Source of the DNA: Alligator mississippiensis
Taxonomy: Eukaryota > Chordata > Crocodylia > Alligatoridae
Direction: 5' to 3'
NCBI RefSeq assembly: GCF_030867095.1
Contig: NC_081824.1
Span: 253,147,956 to 253,211,955 of the forward strand
DNA: 64,000 nucleotides
The notes under the pieces were generated by a model. It did no database searches. It worked only from the letters and a program-made list of their open reading frames with translations, and was not told the origin of the DNA. The position numbers were made by a program, and so were the translations under genes. The first letter of the stretch is position 1. The number at the start of each line of letters is the position of its first letter. Positions 44,008-56,300 of the stretch are shown piece by piece.

Positions 44008-44589
44008 ATTTATTTGGCAGTTATATCCAAACCTCTCCTCCCTGCTTCAAACACATTACAAAAACAAGTAAAATAAGTTTGCTAAAGAGACCTATGGAAT
44101 ACTGATAAATTTCACACACGTACACAAGGGAAATATAGAGAGAATGGGAGCTTTTTTGTTTGTTTCTTAAATGGTGGCTTAAAAAGTTTTGCCTTCCCTG
44201 CACCTTGCAGACTCTCCAGTGACTTATCCTAGCAAACACTGCTTGGAGCTGTTCCTTCCACATTGGGGCAGTACTGTCCCCTGTGATTACAGAGAAGAGA
44301 TGTTCATGCACCATGTATGTACCAACGTACCATGGCCCTCGGTGCTGACCACTGTTTTCAACAAATGTTACATTTTAAAGGGTATTTTTCTTACTAGGTT
44401 ACTGGGGTGGGCAGGGGGAAACTCTGTAGGTAGCAGACCTGTTATTATAAAGACAATTTAACAAGCCCCAGCTGTCCTGGTCTTGGCTGCATTGGGGTGC
44501 AGTATCACATAGCTCATCAGGGACTCCACATATTTTGCCTTAACTGGAGCAGATTGTAGTCCTCTTGTGGGAGATGCAGGGCAGCTGAG

Positions 44590-44608
44590 ACTACATATCC
44601 CAGCATGC
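44590..44608 (+). promoter_or_regulatory. ZNF143-type motif
   Basis: ACTACATATCCCAGCATGC matches the known ZNF143/THAP11 consensus ACTACAATTCCCAGCATGC except in the centre. About 35 bases upstream lies an inverted half site (GATTGTAGTCC). No CpG island surrounds it. Confidence 0.45.
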
Positions 44609-46211
44609 ACTGCTCCAAAGTGACCAGAGTAGTTTGGCTGCATTGTATGCTAGAACCTGAAGCCTTTTCAGCTTGCACATCTAAAGTAAGTTGAGGATTG
44701 ATCACGGGCCATGCTGCATAACTCTGCAGGTTGTATAAAACCTCCAGCTGCAGTCTAGCCACCCTTAACCGCACAGAATTACTTCTTTGGTTGACCCCTC
44801 CCACTTTGAGATCTTCCTGGCTCAGGAATATGCTGTGTCCTCCCACCAATGAACACTCCTGCTTTAAGGCATGGCATTGTGTTTTCTCTAAGGCACTTTA
44901 ACAGGCTGGAAGGAACAAGCCAGGAGCCACGAGGGACTTCCATGGTTTTAGACTATAATCAAATAAGGCAAAGAGTCCAAAGCAGTGCTCCGGCAACTCC
45001 AAACACAATGCATAAGCTTGTTCCCGCATCTGTGGGGGACTTGGGAAGAAGAGGATTTTGAAAAACAGCTCCCATTTTACTAGTGTTTCTTGCCCTGCAA
45101 AAGGTGAAGAGGAACCAAAATAACATAACCTGTGGAGCAGCACTGCCCTTTTCTTGATCTGGGAGACTGCCCAAAGCTCTGGAGGCTGGTTCTCCTCTCA
45201 TGCATGTCAGTACGTGGATGTAACTCCACCCATCTTTGGATTTATACTAAGGAAGAAAGGAGGCTCACCCCCTTGCTTTGTTTCTGTAAAGCCTGTGTGT
45301 TCTGAGGGGCAGATCGCCCTCTCCCGCTCTGCACTAAATCCTTGTCTCTGGATTTACTCAGGCATCACTGAGAACAGAGCCCATGCTCTGATATCCAAAG
45401 GCTGCAGAGAACATGGTGATAGCAAGACAAAGGCAACTATGAAAGGGGCTGGTTGCTCACTGTACTGGTTATAAACTGCCTTTTTTCTCTCTGCTCACTG
45501 GGTACTGCCTCTTCCTTTTCTCTGTCAGCCAACTCCTTTGAAAATGGGGAAGTTGGAGGCAGAAGTCCTGCTGACCTTTATGCAAGCAGAACAAACTTCT
45601 GATGTCACTAGGAACTGCAAGACAGGCGGTGACAATTGCTGACATTAGGCAAAAGGAGGGTGGGTGGTGGAAAGTGAAGCTGCAAGAAGACATCTGGACT
45701 CAGCCTGTGTGTGACCATCTGGAATGTGCTTCAGGGACATGAGTACATGGCAGTGGGGTGTGTGGGCATGTACCTTGAACACAGAAGGCCCTGTGGGACC
45801 CAGCACAAGGGTGTTGCCAACAGAGTAACATGTTTATAACTGGGGCAATTCTAACAAAAAGCAGTTGGAAGAAAATGTTTCAGGAAAGATGATCATAATG
45901 GTCAGAGACCTGGACAGACAGGCCTTGTGGGATGTCACAGGGGTCCCTCCCCTCAGCCTGGTTCAGCTGGAACCTTGGATTAGAGGGAAAGGAGAATCCA
46001 GCTGACCTCACAGCAAAGGGAAGTAGAGAGAGAGAACACCACTCCTTTATCTAAGGCTTCAGCTAGCAGTGTGCTGTTAAAGCATCCCTTTTGGTGTTAC
46101 TTTCCTACTGGGGCACCCCTCTGGCCTTTACCTAGCACAGCTCTCAGTCCCATCCACACACATTAGGGAGACCTTGTACAGTGACACAAAGCTGGGATAA
46201 TCACTCTAGAG

Positions 46212-46732
46212 CAGGGGCGGGCAGGCAAAGTCCAGTCCATGGGCTGAATCTGGCCCTCGATGGGCTGCATTTCCTAGCAGCCCCTGCCCGCATTGCTGCA
46301 GCTAGTTTCTATGGAGACTCCAGGAATGGTGGGGCCATGACAGCGTGGAGCCAGGGTTTCCATAGAGACTGACCCAAGCAGTGCTGGCAGGGCACGTGGG
46401 TGGGCGGGGAGCTGTTCCAGGGCCAGGATTTTGTGGCAGTGAAAGTGTGAGGCAGAGCTGTGATCCGCTGCCTGCATGCCCTTGGCAGGGGCATGTAGGC
46501 AGCCGACTGCAGGTCTGGACTGGCTTCAGACCACGTCGTCACCGCCACAAAATCCCAGCCCCAGCTACTGGGCAGCTCCCCACCCACCTGCGTGCCCTGC
46601 CAGCACTGCTTGGGTCGGTCTCCATGGAAACCCTGGCTGCTGCTGAGGTCTCCATGGAAACTGGCTGCAGTGATGTGGGCAGGGGCTGCTGGGAAATGGC
46701 ATCCGGCTCCTGGCAATGCTGATAGTTCCCTG
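46212..46732. mobile_element. Foldback hAT element with perfect 8-bp duplication
   Basis: Flanked by identical CTCTAGAG octamers (46204-46211 and 46733-46740). Ends are CAGGGGCGGG and TTCCCTG. Arms of about 58 bp near 46355-46412 and 46580-46640 are near-perfect reverse complements (ACCCAAGCAGTGCTGGCAGG on plus, its complement in the other arm). Related blocks (CTCCATGGAAACC) recur in the elements at 13309 and 17018. Confidence 0.85.
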
Positions 46733-48027
46733 CTCTAGAGCCTAGAGAGAACCACAGGATCTGGTTGTATCCAACCACCCCCACAGAGAATCCCCATTCT
46801 ATTTATTACATGAAATCCTGTTTCATTACCATGAGGGACACAGCAGCACCTGCCCTTCAGCTCTGGGCTTATAAGTTGATTGTACTTGCTGGGTACACTT
46901 CAATACAAACCGTGCACAGAAGCTACAGCACTTTCATTAACAAAAAGCATCTTGTGTTTCCTTGAAAGATCTAGAGCTACAAGATACAAAAGCAGAATTG
47001 CTACCATAGAAAATAAAGTAATAAAAAAGAGGGAGTTGGCCTGCAAGTGCAATGAGAAGAAATACTGTAGCACCTTTAGGAAGGGGTGGGTGAGATGAGG
47101 TCAAAGGGAACAGTGCCACGTTGGAGCCCACACTGCACTGGAGTTGCTGCTGGGGACTGGCTGGCTGAAGGCAAGGGGCACATTGGATCGCTGTCAGTGG
47201 AATGTCACCAGGGACTCCAGGTGCCTCATAGCCCATGGGAGACAGGGTTTAAGACCCTCCCCACCCCCACCCCTACCCCAACACTTCCCTGGGATTCTCA
47301 CTTTAGCTATAAAGCCAAGTGCCAATTTTCTCTTAAGTCATTTCCCTATACAGGGGAGCAGATGGAGGACGAGAGCCACATGGAGGAAGGGCAGTAGCAG
47401 GGGTGACCTGGAGCTTGGGGAAGGACACAGAGTGGGAGATGCGATGAGGGGGGTGGTGTAAGGCAGAAAAGTTAATGGAGAGTGGATGGCCATGGGGTGA
47501 GGGAAGGCAAAGGTCCCTGGATGACAGTGCTACACAGGAGATGCACTCAGTCACAGTGCTGTCCCTCACATGCTGCTGCAGTCAGTGCTAGTGGATGCTG
47601 TTCCTCAGAGCTCGTACTGGAGCTTGCCAGCAGGCTGCAGACATTGCATAAGGTTAAAGACTCCCTCCCCACCAACACTGACCCGCTCTCCTTCCCCAGA
47701 TTCCCCTCTTAGCATAGAAACCCACACTGACTGGCCTCCATGGCCATTGTCTACACAGATCCATAGATCCCCTCCATAAGAGAGATCACAGGGGCTGTGG
47801 TAACTTCCTCCTGGCCTTGCTACCCCCCAGCAGTGAACACTCCCTGAATGTGTGGGCTGCACTCCCCTCCCCCACTGCATTACAAAACAAAAATCCCAAC
47901 GCTATACAATGTAAATATCTGTGTGATTGGGCAATGGTAGCAGACACTTGTGCATACTGAGGTCGGCATGGAGGGACAGGGCAGCAGGTCAGGCCCAGCC
48001 TCCAGGCTCCTCTAGCACAGAGTCCCC

Positions 48028-48072
48028 TTACATCTCTTTGGTGCTCATTCGCTTGGTCTTCTCAGCTGTCTC
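48028..48072 (-). CDS. FSTL1: FSTL1, last coding exon
   Basis: Fourteen codons plus TAA: ETAEKTKRMSTKEM. It follows a CCCCAG acceptor on the minus strand. The human protein ends in ETAEKTKRVSTKEI, so the match is unambiguous. The phase (0) matches the donor at 49129. The tail is basic and hydrophilic and has no known domain. Confidence 0.95.
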   Translation of the reverse strand, partial: ETAEKTKRMSTKEM

Positions 48073-48094
48073 CTGGGGAAAGAAAGACCTAGGT

Positions 48095-48988
48095 TAAGGG
48101 TAGGCAACATTTTTTGGCCAGAGTGCCGAAAACCACCACAATGCCTACCTTGGAAGGTGCTGGAGTGCCGGCATGGCAGAAAAACAAAATGAGGGCTGGG
48201 GTACATGGCAGGATGCCCTGCTTGTGCCCCTTGCCCCCCACCCAAAGCCCCTGCTCCCCAGCCCTGCCACCCTGTGCCCCCCACCCAAAGCCCTTGCCTC
48301 CCAGCCCTACTGCCCCATGCCCCCCACCCAAAGCCCCTGCCCCCCAGCCCAGGCTCTGTGGCTGCCAGCACCTACCCCGGCTCTGGGTAGCTACTGGAGC
48401 CTGGGCTGCTCGCAGCAGGGCTTGCAGTGTCCCAGCTGCCTGCTGGGAGCAGCCCGGGCTCCCAGCTGGCAGCAGCTCTGCATAGCCAGGGCTGGCTGAA
48501 GCTGGGAGGCTCTGAAAAGCTGTGTTGGGCTCCACAGCTCTGGCATCAGCTCCGTGCTGGCACCCTGCTTGCTTGCTGCAGCTGCCCAGAGCCCAGGCTG
48601 GCTACAAACAGCTGTGCTGGGCTCTGGAAGCCTGCCATCACCTCTGTGCTGGGAGCAGGGGAGAGACCGGGGCTGCGCTGCCTCAGGCTCCTCCCTCACC
48701 GCCCGCTCCAATGCGCGGGTGCACGCACCAGTGCGGAGCTGGTGCCGGAGCCCAGCACAGCTGTTTGGAGCCTCCCAGCTGCAGCCGGCCTTGGCTCTGG
48801 GGAGCTGCTGCCAGCTGGGAGCCGAGGCTGCTCACAGCAGGCAGCTGGGACACTGCAAGTCCTGCTGGGAGCAACCCGGGCTCCGTCGCTAGCAGCAGCT
48901 ACCCAGAGCTAGGGCTGGCCGTGGTGTGCCAAGCAAAATGGCCTCACGGGCCATGCTTGGCACGCGTGTCAGGGGTTACCAACCCCTG
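48095..48988. mobile_element. hAT-like element filling the last FSTL1 intron
   Basis: Flanks acctaggt (48087-48094) and acctaggg (48989-48996) agree at 7 of 8. Ends are TAAGGGTAGGCAAC and GTTACCAACCCCTG, a decayed CAGGGGT-type inverted repeat. It occupies most of the 1056-bp intron between 48072 and 49129. It contains a CCCCACCCAAAGCCC tandem block (48230-48350) and a second half with inverted GCTGGGAGC blocks. Confidence 0.75.
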
Positions 48989-49128
48989 ACCTAGGGAAAA
49001 ACCTTGCAGTTGTACTGGGAAAGCTACCAGCAGGTGGAAGGCTCCCGATTATCCCACAGGACTGCAAATGCACTCCCAGGAGCATCTACGTCTCAGCACC
49101 ATCCCCATCAGTGTTACCCACTCCTAAC

Positions 49129-49226
49129 CTGATGCTTCTGCAGCTCCTGAACGTATCTGGCCAGCTCCTCCTCAGTCAGGTCTTCATGGCGCTGCTGCCC
49201 CCGAGGAGACACTTTCCCATTCTTTC
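49129..49226 (-). CDS. FSTL1: FSTL1 exon, linker and C-terminal helix
   Basis: 98 bp: two bases complete a split glycine, then 32 codons ending ARYVQELQKHQ. TTATAG acceptor and CAG|GTTAGG donor fit. EEELARYVQELQKHQ corresponds to EEEMTRYVQELQKHQ in human. The preceding KNGKVSPRGQQRHEDL stretch is about seven residues longer than in the human protein and basic. Confidence 0.95.
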
Positions 49227-50635
49227 CTATAAACACGAGCAGAAAATCAGGATAGGCTCAACCTGGCTGAGACCACAGTGAACTTTACACTTGCTGGGGC
49301 TTTTTCTGGAGAAATAAAAGGTGCCCTGACCTATAAGGCAAAAGGGTAGTGTCTGCCCTACTTTCTGAGGTGTACATCCACACAATTCTTCCAATACAAA
49401 ATTAATAAAAAATTAAATGTATAAGGGATGAATTAAATTCTGCCTATTTCCCCAACTTATTTGGCTGGGTAAATAATGTTTTTGTAGATAAGAGCAGACA
49501 CCATGTAGTCCACTAAAGTGGAAAATGTGCTTCCTCTGGCATTTCTCAGGCCAGTGATAAGGCAATAATTGATGCTTAATGAAAGCAGGAATTCTGCTTA
49601 AGAGATGCATCTAGCTGATGTAATGCTGTTCAGATATGTTTACTCCTTTAACAAGAGCCTCCAATCATAGCTAAGATGGGGGCAGAAGCAAAAAGAATTG
49701 CTGCCTCACTGCATGCTTCCCTGAACCTTAAAAGCACTTGGTTGCCACATGATCTCATAGCTGCATCTACTGATCCAGGCAGCCAATTTTCCAGCCACCC
49801 TGGGCCTATCTGATAAGATAGTAGTGTCTACAGCATCCTGGGTGAAACAGCATCCCCTCTGAATTAAGGGACAAAAACTAACAGCTGCTTAATTCAGAGG
49901 CCTCCATTCTGTATTACCAAAGAAATGTTGCAAATCATTTGATAATAATAAAAATACTTTTCTCTGTTTTACTGTCCCTGTATCTGGTCAGGGGGCTGGT
50001 ATCTCCTTGTGGATCAGAGCTGACAGTTTGCAGAAGGAGATGGCAAGCTCTGAAAAAGGAAAGGGGCTATATTCAGGTAAAGACCTTAGTTACTAAGGAA
50101 GGGGGCAAGAAGAATGCAGAGTAGAACTGGGAGGGCAAACCCAGCTGGTTGTAAAGAGGAGAAAGCATCTTTCAGAGTTTTACACAGAGGATCCATTGTC
50201 TTCTCCCTCTAAGAGAAGGCTGTCCTCCAGATGGGAAGCCTGCAAACGAACAATTCTTTAGGACTTAATTTGTGGCACTGCTGTCCAAGCTGGATTCTGG
50301 ATTCAGGGGGAACACCCCAGGGGACAAAAGAGGGATGGCCAACCATTCTTCACACCAACATGTTATCTTCCTTCTCTACAGCTTTTATTCCCAGGATGTC
50401 ATGATCGGGTCCTAGCATAAAGGATCTCATCACTCCTATAAGGATCACAGTTCTAATTTCACAGGAGCTGGAGACAGAGAGGGCAAGTAGCTCTCTCAGT
50501 GTGTCCCAGGAAGATCTGAGAACAAAAATCAGAGATACAGGTGCCCATTGCTACCCAAACAGCTAGAGATCACAACCTTCCTTTATCTGAGTGCAGCCCT
50601 TCTCATCTCCCCAGTCTGGAGCAGGTCATACTTAC
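49227..50635 (-). other. FSTL1 intron
   Basis: Bounded by GTAAGT (50635 side) and TTATAG (49227 side) on the minus strand. AT-rich, no repeat recognised. Confidence 0.7.
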
Positions 50636-50746
50636 CATCACAGGTCATGGCAGTGCACACCCAATTGCCACAGGCACAAACGCAGCTGTTACACTCCACT
50701 TGGGTCTCTGCTCCATCCTCATAGGTTTCATCTTCAAGGGCGCATT
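50636..50746 (-). CDS. FSTL1: FSTL1 exon, VWC-like domain
   Basis: 111 bp: one base completes a lysine, 36 codons, two bases start a glycine. The cysteine pattern in [15 protein letters not shown] and [20 protein letters not shown] defines the von Willebrand factor C-like module of follistatin-like 1. TTCCAG acceptor, GATG|GTAAGT donor. Nearly identical to the human exon, which shows strong constraint on this secreted glycoprotein. Confidence 0.97.
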
Positions 50747-51778
50747 CTGGAAGAGGCACAGGTGAAAGGGCATGGGCTGTGATGGATGAGGCGGACACCA
50801 GAACTGAAATTCTGGAAGCCCCTTTGTACAAAGAGGAGCAAAAACTTTTCTGATGATTAACTATGATTATCCCCCACAGTGAAACAATCCAAGCACTTCT
50901 TAAATTATTCTTTATTTTGCCCACAAAAAAACCTCAGGGTTTTCCTAGCATTTTTATTTGGGTAGTGAACTAGAGGACCAACTCTCCTGCCTGGGAAGTT
51001 CAGTCCTGTTTTGTGCAGAAAAGGATGGCAGATAATACGTGTGACTGTCGAACATCTCACTAGAAGGGACAGCACAGAGTTCCAGCAGATGGCTCTCCAG
51101 AAGTACAGCCTTATGGACCTCTGCCACTGCCACTAAAACCGTCCCAACCTCCGCCTTGAATCTGGTACCACCTGAGTGATGGAGAGAGCACTGCCGATTG
51201 AGAAAATTCAATCAGCCACTGCAGAATGTTTAATCATTAGAACGCTGAGCAGTTTCCAGGAACACTGCAAGTCTAAGCTGGGTCCAAAAGCTTACGGGAT
51301 GTGTGTCAGGGAGGATGTCTGGTAACTGAAAGGCAGAACAGGGCTTGACTTTTATACATCATTTTGGAGGATCAGATGAGACCAAACACACTCCTCCCCA
51401 TTCACTGCTGAAGAGTTGCCTTGATCTCCCAGACAAATGTTCCTCACCTGCCCTGATTTTGAAACTTATCTCCCATTCTCCATAATGGTAGGGGGTGCTG
51501 CAGGCAGTTAGGACTGTATTGCCAAAGAGGGAGAGGGCACCAAGACTGGAATAGCAGGGGATTCTGTACATGAGGAGAAAGGGGCATTGGCAGAGCTGTG
51601 TGGGAAGCCAGTGGGTGAACTAGTAGGGGGAGCTGCAGGGCCACGAGTGAGGTGTACTGGCTGAGTAGAAGTAGCAAAGCTCATAGGTGCCAGTCCCCTG
51701 TGCCCAACTCAAAGCCAACCTCTCCCCTCCTCCCTTCCTGTTGCCTGTCTGCCCCTGGTGCAAAGGGAAAGCCCGTAC
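50747..51778 (-). other. FSTL1 intron
   Basis: Donor AAAA|GTACGG at the 51779 side and acceptor TTCCAG at the 50747 side. No repeat or RNA gene recognised. Confidence 0.7.
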
Positions 51779-51891
51779 TTTTCTCCGGCGGGTTGAAGGA
51801 TGGGCTGAGGCACTTGAGGAACTCATTGAAGCTGAGTTTCCAGTCGGCATTTTCATCAGACAGCTCAATGAGGGCATCCACACAGAGTCCC
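51779..51891 (-). CDS. FSTL1: FSTL1 exon, second EF-hand
   Basis: 113 bp: completes an arginine, then 37 codons and one base. [20 protein letters not shown] contains the second EF-hand-like loop ([13 protein letters not shown]), then [15 protein letters not shown]1 EF-hands are degenerate and thought not to bind calcium like SPARC. TTCAGG acceptor fits the phase left by the exon at 53187. Confidence 0.97.
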
Positions 51892-53186
51892 CTGAATGGA
51901 AACAAACACACACAATCTGCTTGGGGCTCAGCATCCCACCCTGGGGGGTTCCTGCTCCTCCTGAACACTCTGTGCTGGGACTTCAGGCCAGGCCTGCAAA
52001 ACACCTATTTTAAGAGATGCCAGAAGGTGCAGACAAGGGGAAATGAGCTCAGGCTGCTCTCTTGCTGGTAAATGGCAAGAAGAAAGACATCTCCAGCTCA
52101 GCCTCACCCACGCTACTTTAATATCAGATTCACTGCAGGGCTGAGGAGTGTTTGAGACCTCCTGTGGCTGTTTCAGGGCCCCATGTTGCTGGCATAGGCT
52201 CTTACCACTGAGACAAAGCTACTGGCTACCTCACTTGGATTGCAGACAGACAGAACTTTTACCCTACTTTAAAGGGGGAGGATTTGCCACCATAAAGCCA
52301 AATCTGGAATAACTGATCCCCTGTCTGCTCTTAAACTATAGAAAGTGAAGCTGAGCTGCCATCATTTTCTCATTTCATTCAGGGATTAATTGTTCTCATT
52401 GCATTCATGTGGTTTAGTTTCACTAACTGAAGGTTAGGAGTGGACAGATGAAACGCACTGGATCAGCTCACATGAGCTCTTGACTGTTAAGTGCAACTTC
52501 CCCCTGCCTCCCAACTTTAAAGCGTTGTAAATGTATGTCTGTTCATGCTCCTACTCTCCGAGCCACATGCACACCTGCATGCTCCCACACCACAGGCTCC
52601 TGTACCTAGAGGAACATACCAGCAAACACAGATTCCCATCATCACATAAGTGCATCCCCAGAGTAATGCTACCCCTGCAGTGAGTTGCAGGACTCCCTTT
52701 GGGTGTGAGGCACACTGAGGACACTATTCAGTGCTGAGTTACCAAGGTCCTCAGTGTCTCAGTGCACAGTGTCCTGCTGAAAGCAGAAAGCCCTTGTGTC
52801 CCTGGGACATCAGTGTGTACCTGCCCTTCTCTGACAGCCATTATGCTTCTTACTGAGCACATACCAAAACACAAAGCCCAACCTGCTTGGACTGCATGTT
52901 CCAAAACCAGTCAGAGATACCAGAAAATGGCAACTCCGAAGGAGCCTCAGACGTGGAAGAGTTCTGTGCACAGCACACAGGCTGGTTTATTTACAGCCCG
53001 CCCCCCGCAACCACCCTTGGATGAAAGGCTCTTTCCTTGGGCTGCAGATAAAAGGTACAGGAGAAACAGAAAGGATATGTTTAGTTTCTCTTGCCATGTA
53101 GAAGAATGCTTCCCTGGGGTGTTCGATGGGCTACAAGCAGTCAGCTCCCCCATCACACCTGTTTTTACCTCATTGCCCCAGCCCAC
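51892..53186 (-). other. FSTL1 intron
   Basis: Donor CTCAG|GTGGGC (53187 side) and acceptor CATTCAG (51892 side). No recognisable repeat. Confidence 0.7.
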
Positions 53187-53305
53187 CTGAGTAGCTTGTT
53201 GGTCTCCTGGTCCATGTACGTGGTGATGTTGATGGCTGTTTCATTCTGCTCCACAAACTTCAGGAACTCACTGGAGTCCAGGCGAGAGTCACCATCATCA
53301 AAACT
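53187..53305 (-). CDS. FSTL1: FSTL1 exon, first EF-hand
   Basis: 119 bp: 39 codons and two bases. [19 protein letters not shown] is the first EF-hand-like segment, followed by [10 protein letters not shown], which carries two N-glycosylation triplets conserved in FSTL1, and [15 protein letters not shown] acceptor. Substitutions relative to human are few and conservative. Confidence 0.97.
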
Positions 53306-56300
53306 CTGCGGGGACACAAGAAAGCATATGAAAGAGGCTAAGGTATTTCCCATTCCTGGCCCTTTCCTGAAGTGCCATGTGCTTGTACTTAGCACCACAT
53401 GGCACTTTGCATTTTCAAAGCCTCCACTATGCTGGAAGGCAACAGAGGCTTAGGGAGCTTATTCAGTGCCTGGGGCTGGCAGAGGGGTGGTATGCCAACC
53501 GCTGTAGAGCTGGGGCGGTATAGTGGGCTTGATTTATGGCCGTAGCAAGACAGCATCACTTCCTCCTTTGGTTCTAATTGGACTCTGTGAACTTTCTGAC
53601 CTGTCCTAGCTGGTGCTCTGTTGCAGCTCATGCTGCCTTTCAGACAGGTATAAAACCAAAATCTTGTCTAATGCCAGTGATCTACAAAAACATCACAGGA
53701 AGAGTTGCTGTCTGCTGACACTGAACGGGGGACTTTTTTTGACTAAGGAAATGCATGCTGTGCCTTAGAGTGCTTTGTCAGCCTCTGCTTCATGTTAGAG
53801 ATTCTGTCAAGTACCTTCCCCAACACATTAGTGTCAGTCTTCTTTCAAGTGACTGGAAAAAACAGAATGCCTCTTGGCCTAGCCACTTCTGGCAGCTAAG
53901 GAATCCCTGGCTCTAAAATGGACAGTTTTTAGCCCCAATATTCTGGTTGAATTCCAACAAGAATAATTACACTCCTGCCTTCCTAAATTCCTTCTGCACT
54001 TTCATCTGCATGCAAAGCTCTCTTTCATTTCCTGCCCCAAACTGATACACTCCTCAGTAGCAGCTGTGTCCTGCCTCAGAGGTGGATGTACTGTACTGAT
54101 GAGAAAACTGTATCCCATTCCTAGAGTCCTACAATAGATGCTGGAGGATTTTAGCTGGAGGGCAAGTCACTTCTTCTCCTTGTCCCATTTTTGTGCTCAG
54201 AGGCTGCAGATTGCTCTGGAAAGTGTTAGGGCAGGGAAAGCCCTTATTCTCACTGAAAACAGTACATAACCCTCACATGTTGCCCCAGCATTTCCAACAA
54301 GGGGCTAGTGTTCTCTGCCGATCCAGGTTAAGTGAAGACTGTCTTTTCTGCCAATGACAGCTTTGTCCTGTGCTGGAGGACTCTGGTAAAAAGGAACCGT
54401 CTCCTAACACTCGAACAAGAGACATAACTGCCTTTGAAACAAGGCCCTTGAAGATGTAGGCCTTGCTGGTTTGTGACCATGCTCAAAGTGTACCAGTGAG
54501 CTGCACAAAGCTGGCTCTGAGTAGGGAAAGAGTTTTGAGCCTAGTGGCTGGCCACTCCCCAAAGCAATGAGGAAGGTTGTTTCCTCTCATCCTAGTCCCT
54601 GCCCTTCAATTCAACCAAAGTGGCATGCTGTTGCCATCAGGGAAGGCCTTAAGATGCGGTAGGGTAGGAGCGAGGAGCACTGGCAGAGCTGTGGGGGGAG
54701 CTCAGGGCTGGAATAGCAGGAACTCTAAGGGCTTTATTACATGTATAAGTGCCACAGTGCTGGGTGCTTTGAAAAACTCCCAGCGCTGTGATGCATGCAG
54801 TTGTATAGGTGGTGAAATGTGCATCAGAGTGCAGAAAATGGCAGCGGTGTGCTTTTGAACTAAAACTCCTCGGAGGTGCTTTACTTCAAAAGCTCACGGC
54901 CGCCATTTTCTGTGTGCTCATGTGCATTTCACCACTTTTACAACTGCACACGGTGCAGCAAAGTGCGCATCAGCTCACGTGCAGAGCAGACCCGATTAAT
55001 CAAGTCAGCTCCGAAGTGGTGGATCTCTGGCGCACTGTGGGACAAAAAAAGTACATGTATAAATGCCCTAGAGGTCCGGGCTGGGGTTCATTTGTTCAAC
55101 TGTGTGGAAACAGCTGCACTTTCTCTGCCTCATCATTCAGTGTGTCCAGCTCAAGCCAGCCCCGTCCTCATAGAAATTAAAATTCACCCCAAAGTCTTTT
55201 AAGCTCTTCAGGAATGTTTGCTTTTAAATACCACAAATAATCAGGGGCAAGAACTCAGCTTCTCTGCTGAGGAAAGAGATGGCTTTGTCACAGGGATATT
55301 CCCCCTGCCTGTGTCTGGAATCAGGGGCGAGGGAAAGAGGAAGCAGCAAGATGTTCCGTCCTGCACAGGGGAGCTTGCTTGCCACTGCACTTCAGGCTGA
55401 GATTTTCATTAGGCCTGCAGTGGGAGGCAGCTCCTTATTGTGCCCATGTCAGCTCAGTGAGCACGTGGCCAGCTTTGGGTAACACAGCAAAGTGTGTGGC
55501 ACAGGGAGGCGCTTTGAGGAGGGGGCTGGGGCTAGCAGGCTTGTGGGAGAAGGGATTGTGATGCACAGCTCTGCAGGTCACCACATTGTTCGGGGTGACA
55601 GCAGGAGCCCAGGGGTGTGCACGAGGCAGTGGGTAATAGGAGGGCCCCCACGAAAGGCACCAGTGTTAATGGCTACAAAGGCTCAGATCCTCGGGGGGGG
55701 GGGGATGCTGGTTCCTCAGGTCTCCCTGGGGGGTTGGCCATTGCCATGGCAAATTTGCTTTTAGTGGTAACTCCTGTCAGGCATCGTTAATCTCTTGCTG
55801 TCAACAGCTTCTTATTTAAACCCACCCCCCACCTGCCCCTCCTGCCCTGAGGCTGGGCGCTTTGAAGTCTTTATCAGGCATGATGGGAAGGCAGAGGCAT
55901 GTTGAGCCTGGCAGGAGCGCTGGTGGGGCTCACAACCTGCTGGTTACCAAGGGGTGGGAAGAGGGGAAGAAAGGTTTGTGCATTCCAGGCTGAATAGATA
56001 AGGCTGCTGATCTGGGGGGCCTTGGATCTGAGTCTCACACCACAGCAAGGGCTGCATCCCTGAAGCTGGGGACCTGCAGAAGCTCCCACATGCCTCCCAC
56101 CTAAGCTCAATGGTGCTGGTTTACACTGCAAGCAAGGGCCAGCAGTACCCCCACTGTATTCTCTTTCCTGCTTTTCACAAAAAGAGTCACCTCCCCCACC
56201 CCCAGGTTTAGCTACTCCCTGCTTCCCCTTGCCCTGCCTTACTGGGTTTCTTGCCTTTGAATTTTCAAAAACTTTCACCCTCTCCCTTTTTATCCTTTTC

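Larger units (their letters stand above)
44008..48027 (-). other. FSTL1: Probable FSTL1 3' untranslated region
   Basis: Follows the FSTL1 stop on the minus strand. Candidate AATAAA signals on the minus strand are at 46802-46807 and at about 44008-44013 (GCCAAATAAATGAAAC). Mammalian FSTL1 has a 3' UTR of a few kilobases, so the distal site is plausible but unproven. A hAT element (46212-46732) lies within it. If the proximal site is used, the left part is intergenic. Confidence 0.45.

Noticed and set aside
44008..48027. miR-198-like hairpin in the FSTL1 3' UTR
   Set aside because: Human FSTL1 mRNA carries miR-198, but that is primate-restricted and no similar sequence is visible.
48089..48989. 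Pro/Ala/Ser-rich frames beside the last FSTL1 exon
   Set aside because: They lie wholly within the hAT element at 48095-48988.
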